A stretch of 39,993 nucleotides of DNA. Origin: Paludibacteraceae bacterium (GTDB lineage Bacteria > Bacteroidota > Bacteroidia > Bacteroidales > Paludibacteraceae). The DNA lies in assembly GCA_017649635.1 (NCBI GenBank), contig JAGCGM010000176.1, positions 1 to 39,993 on the forward strand. Direction: 5' to 3'. Both the position numbers and the translations under genes were made by a program. Under the pieces are notes generated by a model. It was not told the DNA's origin, made no database searches, and worked only from the letters and a program-made list of their open reading frames with translations. This document shows positions 8,192-18,100 of this stretch, piece by piece (position 1 is the stretch's first letter; each line of letters starts with the position of its first letter).

Positions 8192-9097
8192 TTATTTTTT
8201 ATATTTTTCCAAATTCGCCTTGAGGCGGTCACAAATATCGTCAGCCAGCCACTGGGGGCTCACGACCGTCAACCACTCACCACGGGAGAGGATTTGCGCC
8301 TTAAAATCGTCCGTAGGGCGCAGGTGATACTCGAAATCGACATATTCATCCGTGTCATGAATCTCCTTTTGGGAATGGTGCAGTGGCAAATCACGAAGAT
8401 AGAATTTCTCCTTACCATAAGCGCGGAGAACAACACGTTCCGCCTGGGAACCATCTCCAATGACTACACCAAAGCACTCCTGGAAGAAGTTGGCCGCATC
8501 AAAATCCTTCTCCACCTCGAAATGTTCCTTGAGGAGATCAACCTTGCCGACACGGTCAAAGGAGAGAATAGCGAATCCACCACCCCCGTATCTCGCAAGG
8601 AGATACCAACGACGGCGGAAAAGTTTGATGCAATAGGGAGCGACAACGGAGACTTTCGCCTCCACGGAGCTATATCGTTTGTATTGCAATTCGACAAGGC
8701 ATCCTTGCTTCATCGCATCGATGACCTTATGCAGGTGTACGCCATCAGAAGGAATATTCTCCAACAAAATACGATCCTGCAAGGAGAGACTCTCACTGAT
8801 CATATTATTCACGGAAAGAGTGGAGAGCATCCAATTCTGGACAGAATCCTCCCTCAGCACCTCCTCGTTACCGATAAAATACTTGTACCCGCTCTTACGG
8901 TCACAGTCGATGAAGATACCGAAGATATCTTCGATGGCATCCTTGTGACGGTTGAAGGTAGTCCGGGCGAAAGGGACACCACCGCTCATCTCCGTGGAGA
9001 TCCACTTCTCATTGATTTCAGACAAGGAGATGCTACCCGCTCTTCGGATGGTATTCACCAGCCAAATATATTCCTTGAACAATGTTGGAGTTTTCAT
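8192..9097 (-). CDS. WYL-domain transcriptional regulator
   Basis: From the ATG at 9097 the protein has 301 residues, opening MKTPTLFKEYIWLVNTI. The open frame runs 27 codons further up, but that stretch does not resemble the family and enters the terminator of the giant gene, so I prefer 9097. Residues ~10-70 form a winged-helix DNA-binding domain (RRAGSISLSEINEKW, RTTFNRHKDAIE). The middle holds the WYL core with the eponymous RRWYLLAR motif. The C-terminus (LSRGEWLTVVSPQWLADDI) is the WCX extension. WYL proteins are ligand- or nucleic-acid-responsive regulators, often of stress or defence genes. The next gene downstream encodes a HIRAN protein, so a DNA-damage or defence link is possible but is inference. 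Confidence 0.87.
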   Translation of the reverse strand: MKTPTLFKEYIWLVNTIRRAGSISLSEINEKWISTEMSGGVPFARTTFNRHKDAIEDIFGIFIDCDRKSGYKYFIGNEEVLREDSVQNWMLSTLSVNNMISESLSLQDRILLENIPSDGVHLHKVIDAMKQGCLVELQYKRYSSVEAKVSVVAPYCIKLFRRRWYLLARYGGGGFAILSFDRVGKVDLLKEHFEVEKDFDAANFFQECFGVVIGDGSQAERVVLRAYGKEKFYLRDLPLHHSQKEIHDTDEYVDFEYHLRPTDDFKAQILSRGEWLTVVSPQWLADDICDRLKANLEKYKK

Positions 9098-9131
9098 AAG
9101 CGCTATATCTAGATTATCGATCAGAGTGAAC

Positions 9132-9168
9132 AAAAAAGGAGGGAAGTCCATTCGCAGGACTACCCTCC
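9132..9168 (-). terminator. Rho-independent terminator of the giant T9SS gene
   Basis: On the minus strand a 12-bp stem (9168-9157 with 9149-9138) with one A-A mismatch and a 7-nt loop is followed directly by TTTTTT (9137-9132). It begins 17 nt after the end of the giant gene and also separates it from the WYL gene. Confidence 0.88.
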
Positions 9169-9185
9169 CCATTATCATAGGTTAA

Positions 9186-12100
9186 TTATTTGATTTTCAC
9201 GACTTCCACAGTACCCTTCATGATAGAACCATCAATCATGACGACCTCATAGAAATAGACGCCAGGATCAGCCATATGACCTTTATGAGTACCATCCCAA
9301 CCATTCTTACCCACGAATACCTTCTGACCATAGCGGTCATAGATTGTCACAGGGTGACGTTCCATGAAGTAGTCGTTCAAACCATCCTTATGATATGGCG
9401 TGAAGGCGGTCGGGATTCTCGTGATGACATCAACCTGGATCAAGCTACTAGCCGCGGAAGGGCAGACGCCATCATTAATGACCACGTAGTAGAGCGAGGT
9501 ATCCATAGGTGTATCCTCGATATACGAATTCTCGGCAGTGCCAGAGAAGAGGTTTTCATCCTCCTCATCACCAAGTTCAATGCGTGTCGAATCATAGAAG
9601 AAATTATAATCGTAGTTCGAGGTCATATTGTCATAGAACTCACGGTCAAAACGTCCCACTACTCTGTACCACTCAGTGGAGAGGAAGTCATAGCCTGTCT
9701 TCAGTTTCAAAGTGACGGTCTCTCCTCTCCAGATACGCACTGGATTGCTTGGATCCGTCTCGACCAAGATGCTATCAGGTTGGTAACGTTTATGCACATC
9801 CAACAAAATAGAGTCATAGACGAACAAACGATCTTGTTTGAAGAGTTCGTACTTATCGACAGAACCGAAGAACTTGACGGAATCCTCCTTCGTTTTTCCA
9901 CCGAAGTCATCGCCATCGCACAGCAAGAAGAGTGATCCGAGCGACGAAGTGGATCCGCATCGGTTCTCCATCACATATTGGAGGGAAGCCCCATTATGGG
10001 ATCGTAACAGTTTGCCCATAACACTATCCTCCGACTCGAATGGAGTCTTGCCATCGAAGGTCCAGTATGAAGCAGTGGCAGTAGCGCCCATATCAGACTC
10101 ACACTTGAGATAAGGGGCGAGATCCAAAAGATTACCCTCGCACTCCGAAAGCACAGCACTATTAAGGCGGACACGAGGTTTCTCCGCTATGTTGATATAA
10201 GCGGTAGCCGTATCCGAGCAACCCGTAGTGGTATCCATCGCGACGAACGTGTAATAGCCGCTTTGGGACTTCTTCGACAATGCGATCAAGGCTCTTTGGG
10301 CCTTCTCGACGCTACCGTAGCGGGAAATCGCCGCGTCGAATCGATAACGGTACGTATATGGGTTATCGCTGAACATCAAGTTCTTCTCATCGACCGAATC
10401 CCCCTTATAGTAATCGTAGCTGAACACACTTGGGAGCTGGCGAATCTTACCCGTACGCATTTGGTCGAGGATGAAGCCTCTCGCGAAACGCACATTTTGA
10501 GTAGACAACGAGAGCATGAGATCCTGCGACAAGCACGTATCCATATCATATGCCTCCAGCGAAACAATTGTGGCTGGCTGCTGCACAATCACAAAGCGAG
10601 AGAGGCTATCCTTGTTGCCGCACTTATCGATGGCATAGATCCAAACCGTTGTAGAGCGGTCGATATGCGTTCCCGCCTCCGGAATTTGGAGGATGGTGAT
10701 ATTATTGCTCTCCGTACAATCATCGGAAACAATATCACGCGCATCGATCGTCATATCAGGCACGCCAAAGATACAAGACTTGAAGTTCTTGGCGAGGATG
10801 GAATCGCGCCAACCCTCCGGAATGCTGAACGTAGGACCAGTCGTGTCACGAATAGAGATGGTCTGCACATATTCCGACTCATTACCGCATCGGTCGACCG
10901 CAACATATTTCCTAAAGATTTCATAATTGGAGTAATCGCACGCAGAAGGATCCTTGCCTCTATTGTTTGTTTCCGTAACTGTAACCGTAGGGTTAGGGTC
11001 GCAATTATCGACAGCCGACAAGGTCACTGCCGGGAAGATGTCCTGGGTACAAGAGAGCACCGTATCATGAACCGCTCCGACGATGATTTGAGGAGCGGAC
11101 GTATCCTTCACCGTCACAATCTGTTGGCAATAGATGTCATTGTGGCGGAAGTCTTCCATGTGATAGGTACGCGTATAAACCATCTCACAGGAGTCACCCT
11201 CATAACGATTTTCGTAATGGAAGGTGTTCTCCAACATCTTCGTCTCATTGGTGAAATAACCGCCAGCAGCCTTGAATTCTGCATAAGTGGCATATGGTTC
11301 AGGGATTTCGTCGATGCAAGAGAATACTTTTCCGTCCAAATCAGACGGACATATCAAATCCTCGATCAACCAATCCTCGACGAGCACCACCTGAGAGCAG
11401 ATGCGCTCATTACCGGAAGAATCCCTGAAGGTCCAAGTAATCGTCACAGGGTCACCCAAGGAGAAATTATCCTTCAAATCCTTACCGTCGCTTCTAGTAC
11501 CCTCAGCGACAAGCAATCCGTCGCAAGCGTCCTTGATTGACGGGATCTCTAGTCCAACAGCCACGACCTCATCATACGAAACCTCCGTCTCGGAAACTGA
11601 AGTCATCGTGATACGCACCTTAAGGGTATCCTTCAACGTCTCGCACAAGAATTGAGGTGGGAAGGTATCCTTCACCACAACATTCTGCGGACAAGTCTTA
11701 GCGGTAACGCTATAAGGGCTTGTGAACGTCCAATCCACCACGGTGACGCCCTTCGGATAACGATCCATCAGAGCCATGTTGTCACGGCGGACGCCCACAC
11801 CAGGAACATCCGTACCCGTACAAGAATCCTTAGCGACAGGAACATTAAGCGTGAGTTTACCCGTAGGCAATTCGCACTGATCCAATTCGAGGTAAAGAAC
11901 AGTATCCTTCAAGGCGGAGCAGTCGAACACTGGCTCAGCCGTACCCTTCACGGAGACAGTCTGGTCGCACTCCTTCGCCACGGCGTTCAACAGAGAATCC
12001 TGGAATATCCAATGGATGGACAATATATCACCGACCTTAACGGAAACCTTATCCACGGAGAGGCATCCACCATCTGCGGAAGGAGAAGCGGACGTACCAT

Positions 12101-15100
12101 CAGGAGAGAGCACGTTGCAGACATAAGCCCTACCATGCACCTCCGCATTCGTACAAGAGTCTATCGCCACAGGATCGCCCAAGAAGAGCTTCAGCTCCTC
12201 CGAAGAGACATCGCACAAGCCTGGCTTAGCCACCAAGACCGTATCCTTCAGCGTCGAACAATCGAACGCAGGGGCCACAGAATCCAGCACTAAAACACCT
12301 TGGGCACAAGTAACGACCTGTCCGAAGAAATTATAGTTCCAATAGATAGTGTCCGGTCCGACAGTGAAACTCTCGCCCATATCCTTGCCCGACCACCTTG
12401 TCAGCGTAGGCGTGATCAACGAATCGGAGCACAAGTCACGGACCTCAGGCACGCTGAAGTTGATTTCCTTCCAAGAGATTTCGCAGTCTGTAGCAGGGAG
12501 GATGATTGTCGTATCCGGCATATTCTTACAATCCACCGGCATCTTATTGATGTCACCCACCTGAACAACCGTGTAACAAGTATCCACGTTCTTGTACATG
12601 GTACCCGAATTATCCGTGAAGACCCAAGTAATAACCGTCACACCCGTACGGAAGGAGTCAGCGATTTGTCTGCCATCCGAGCGATAAGGAACACCCATGA
12701 TTTTCTGCACGCCTGATTGCTCAGGGCAAGGATGCAAAGCGTACGGGGTCTCCAGTTTCACGGAAGTGAAGCACTCACCCTCCGCCACATCCACAGCGAT
12801 AGTGTCTCCGTTCACGTCGGTACAGTGGAGATCCAATTCCTGTTTCGTCAGGATGGTTATATTTTGGATACAAGTATCAGCCAATGTTGAGTACGGGCTG
12901 ATGAATACCCACTCGATGGAGGTAGTACCCACAGGGTATACACCATACAGTTTACCGCCGTCCAATCGTCTACCCACACCCTCGACAGAGTCGTTCGTAC
13001 AAGCATCCAACGCATAAGGAGTAGTGATATACGTATTATCAAGCGTGGTGTCGCAACCCTCCACCAGAATTGGGTCATGTTGCAATGATTCACAATTGAA
13101 TATCGGAGCTTGGTCACCCATCACCACCAAACGTTGCGAGCAAGTATCCGCCAACTCGTTTATCGTCTCGTCGATAAAGATCCAAGTGAGGATATGTTCA
13201 CCGACAGGGACAAGGAAGGATGAGGCCTTGGTCAATTCCTGTCCATCCTCCATATAAACGCGTCCATCGATCTTCTGCTGGTTGCAGGCATCCTCAGCCT
13301 GTGGCCATGGGTTAGGAAGAGAATCGAACACTGCCTTAGCGTTAGCATAGCACTTGCCTGGAACGGCACGCACAACGAGCGGCTCTAGATTTTTACAATC
13401 ATAGAGAGGAGCCATGCTATCCTTCACCGTGATCACCTGATCGCAGACGAACAACTGGCCTTGGAACGAATAGGTCCAACGAACCGTATCGATGCCGACA
13501 GTGAAATCTTCCGCCGTCACCGTTACGATGGTATCTGCTCCCACCACAGAAGTGACAGCGGTCAAGCTCTTGCCGGAGGACCTCGTCACAACCGGGTCTA
13601 TAATCTCGTGGGAGCATAGATCCACAATGCCTGGAACATTGATATTCATCTCTTTCCAAGAGATTTCGCAGTCGTCAGGGCTTAAGCGGTACACCATGTC
13701 AGGGAAGTTCTCACACTTGACAGGCATCTCGTTCACGTCGCCGACACGTACCCATTGCGAGCAGGTCACGGAATCGTTCACCAACGTATGCGAAGGATCG
13801 ATGAAGGTCCAGACAATCTCAGACAAACCAATGTAGAAGGCTGAGTCCATAGACATGCCGAACTTTCTAGAAGGAACGCCCCAAATGGTATCCACGCCAG
13901 ACTCCGCCGGACAAGGATGGAGCGCGAACGGTCTCTTAATCTTTTCCCTCACCTTGGAAGCATCCACGGTACATTCGCCCTCCTTCACATCCACCTTGAT
14001 GGTATCCTTATTCAAGGCGTCACAATCGAATATCATATCCAAAGAAGTACGCACCTCGACCGACTGCACGCAAGTATCCGTGATGGCCTTCGTGAAGTCC
14101 GTGAATGTCCACTGGATCGTCGTATAACCCAAGTTGAACGCAGCGTTGAGAGGTTTGTTATCGGAGCGGACACCAACGCCCACCCTCCAATATTCAGGGT
14201 CGTTTTCGTCGACGATACAAGGATCAGCCACCCTCGGCGTATCGATCACGAACGTCAACGGGTCGGTAGGACCGCAATCGTCCAATGTGTCACGACGAGT
14301 AGGTGTAAGCTCATCGCAATTGAGGTCGAAATGCTTATTGCCCAAGATGGTCACCTTCTGGTCGCACCACAACGTGTCATGCAGGTTCCATGGGCTTACG
14401 AACATCCACTTAATCTGCGTATAACCCGTAGGGAATGGAGCGGTCATCGACAAGGAATCGGAGCGGAAACCAATAGCCTCGAACTCACCTCCGAAGCCCG
14501 AAAGGACCGCACAGGAGTCTAACGCGACAGGGGTCCTCAAGCGGAGACTATCCGCAATAATGGCGCACTCACCTTCCTGCGCATAAGCGACCGTATCCTT
14601 TATGGTATTACAATCGAAATCTATATCATTCAAGTGGGAAGGCAAGATGTACTGCGGACAAGTAGTCTTGTTACCATCCTCATCAATAAAGAGCCACAGC
14701 AATTTGTAGGTGATACCGACAGACATGGTGTAGTTTTCAGGGAGCTCCATATTACCGTTTAATGTCAACACACCCGGCACGGAGTCACCCGCACAAGCAT
14801 CCCACGCCTTGTATGCCAGTTTATCCAACACATCACGTTTCAAATTACCGAACTCCACTTCGCAATCACCCTTGTAGGCCTCTGGGCGAAGCGTGTCAGG
14901 GTCAATCTTATCGCAATCGAAATAAGGAGGAGTGAAGTCGTGTACAGTCACGCTCTTCTCACAGAACACCTGATTGCCGGACTGATCCGTGAAGGTCCAA
15001 CGCAACAACGTCTTTCCTTTCGGGAAGACATCCTCGTCCCACTTCTTGGTGACACCATCCGCCACCCGTGTCGAGTCGTACCGATAGCCAAGTGTATCAC

Positions 15101-18100
15101 CCGCCGCACCAATGACAATCGTTGAATCGATGAAGAAACGTTCAACGACAGGAGTCATCCAAGTGAGACCCAGACCCGAGCGATAGTCATCGCACTCGTC
15201 ATAAGCCTTTGGTTCACGGATGTAAGCCTTCACATTAGCCGGGTCGATGGCACAGATATCACCATCCACCGTCAAATGGATTTCCGGATCCACGTCACAA
15301 TCCTCCAAGACAGGCAAGATGGAATCATTCACCGTCAGAGCCATCGTACATGTATCCAGGTTACCACCCTTATCCTCGTATATCCAGAGGAAGGTATGGG
15401 TACCGACTGGATAAGTCGCATCCTTCAGTTCGTCATCATAGTAGACGAGGGAGGTGCCGTCAGGAAGGTATACCTTCGCCACGACAGTCGGATACAAATC
15501 ACCATCGCAAGGATCGACCATCTTCATCTGCTCCAACGTAGGCAGTTGCAGCTCATCATAAGTGACTGAGCAGACCGTCTTCGCCGACACTTCCTTCGTA
15601 GGAGGAGGGCAAACACCTGACGGATCAGGAGGAGTAGTATCCACTATGGTCAATTTTTGGGAGCACTCTATCGCATTGCCTGAGAGGTCGACGAACACCC
15701 ATATAATGGTGTACGAAGTGTCCTTCTTGAACGAGTCATAGAGATTCAACAATGAAGCTCCGTCAGGAGACAAGACATAAGGCACACCAGCGATATCTCC
15801 GTCACAATCATCGATAGCGGTCTGCGTTCCGAGCGAAGCCTTCACCTCTGCTTGAGAAGCCGCACACTCATCCGCAGGCAATTCGATCACAACCTCCGGC
15901 ATCTTGAAACAGTTCTCGAACACAGGAGCGGTACGGTCTTCCACCACCACGTTCTGTTTACATACGGACTCATTGCCCTTAGCATCCTTGAACACCCAAG
16001 TGATGACCGTCGTGCCTCTTGGATAAGGATCATTGAAGACATCCTTCCCGTCGCTGCGGGTACCCTCTCCAGGGATTGGTTTGCCCGTAGGAGAACACTT
16101 ATCATCTTTTGCGTATGGTATATCCAAGCCTGCGGCCATAACCGTCTTCGCGGAAGCCTCACAATTCGTCTCGGTCTCCACCACGATGTCCTTCAACAAA
16201 GAACAATCAACGACAGGTCCGGTAACATCCTCGACCGTGATAACCTGCTCGCAAGTGCTCACATTACCCGAAGCGTCCGCCACGAACCACGTCATGGTCG
16301 TCACACCGATTCCCAAAGGATCGGTCAGGGCAGATTCCGCGGAGATATTGTAGTTGTTCCAGTTCCTGTTCCATGTGATGGTGAAGTCATTCGGATCCAC
16401 CGAGCAGTTATCCCTTGTCTTGAGATCCGCCACGGTCGGTTTCTTGAACCAAGGTATCTCCTCTACCGGAGTCACACACTCCTCGTTGGCAGGGAAGGTA
16501 CCCGTCTTGTTCCAATCACCGCAATCCAGAATTGGAGGAATCGTATCCACCACGGTGATATGCTGAACGCAACTGTCTTGTTGCAAGCCATCCTTCTCGT
16601 TTTGGAAACGGTAAACCACGGTATACACACCTTTGGTCAATGTCTGGTTCAACACCACGTTGTCGAAGTTGTTCTTCACCTTAACATTGGCATACTTACA
16701 CGTATGGAAGAAGTTGTTACACTCATGGGCATTGCCCGAACCTCCATAGAAACGGGTATAGATGACACGCTCAGGAGCGACATCCTCACTCCTATAAGGG
16801 TTCTCCACCAATGCGACGCGGGCGCCCGTGGAATCGAGCAACTCGATCTCGAACGGATAACCCGTATATTCCACCACCGTGGTCAACTTATCCGATGAGG
16901 AGAGGATTTTCTCCTTCGGATCAGCCGGCGCATACGCACTAGACCAAGCGTTCCATGTGTTGTGTTCAGAATCCTTGAACAGATCCCAATCGTTCATGTA
17001 TTGGCCGCACAGATAATCGATATTGAATTCCTGCGTCTTCCCTCCTATTGTAGCCGAATGGACTCCATTCAGGCCGGACAAATTATTCGGGAAATATTGC
17101 GCAGCCACAGTACACTCCTCATCAAAATGGAGACCCTCGATCACCTTATAGCGGAAGTTGAACCAAAGGCCCTCCTGATTGACAGGGATTTTAGCGGTAG
17201 GCACGGATGACTTATTCAATTGGAAGTTCACCTTGCAGTTCTCGTCGACATAAACCACCACATCATTCGGACAAGAATCCGGGATAGGCGTCGTACCTGC
17301 CGTCACGATGATGCTCTGCGAACAGGTTGCCTCATTGTTGCTCTCATCGATGAATCTGAAGTCGATAGTGGTAAGACCCACATAGAACTTATGATCCTCC
17401 AACTGCTTAAGGTTTTTGATCTTCTCTGTCTTTTCATTGCCTTTCTCGTCCGGTCCGGTGAGGGTCACATCCACGATGATGTCACCGTCGCAGTTGTCCA
17501 CCACCTCACTTGGTGAGATGAGGCGGATAATGCCAGATTCGAAAGCAGACGCCAGCGTGCCTTTATAAGTGACGGACGTTGCGGCAGGTCCCACACCCTC
17601 CTTAATCACCACAGAGTCCTTCGACGCATAGTCCAGATATTCGAATCCCTTGTTCAGCGGTTTGTAGGAGTTGGCGGTTACGCGGACAGTCTCCAACGAA
17701 GAGCAATCGAAGGACGGAGACTCCGTGTCCCGCACCGTGAACTCACGTGCGCAATCCTCGTAGATACCAGTGCTCCGATCGTTATTCTTGTAGAAACGCC
17801 AAACCACCTCATAAGTCTCGTCGATGTCGAAGATGATGTCGTCGAACTTCGAAGTCGGCACCTCCTCCAAATCCGGGTCCGCCACATTGCGGTAGAAGAA
17901 TACCGGTTGGTATACTATCGTAGAGTCGGAGCACAAACCCTTGGCGGAAGGCAACTCCTTCAGTTGGGCGATCAACGCATTCATGGAGAGACCGCAATAG
18001 CCAGGTTTGTTCGACACGTCTCCGATACTGTTCGACGGACAGAAGACCTGTGGCTTGTGGTCATCGATCACATGGATAGGCTGCAGACAGTACGCCGAAT

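Noticed and set aside
8156..9112. 318-codon plus-strand frame opposite the WYL gene
   Set aside because: It covers nearly the same bases as a protein with intact HTH and WYL motifs, and its own translation shows no recognisable domain.
10263..11540. Long plus-strand open frame (425 codons) opposite the giant gene, with others at 15852-16898, 17907-18755 and 9276-9935
   Set aside because: They mirror the repeated modules of the giant gene on the other strand, their translations are rich in Arg, His and Ile without any family motif, and the giant gene has clear domains, signal peptide and terminator.
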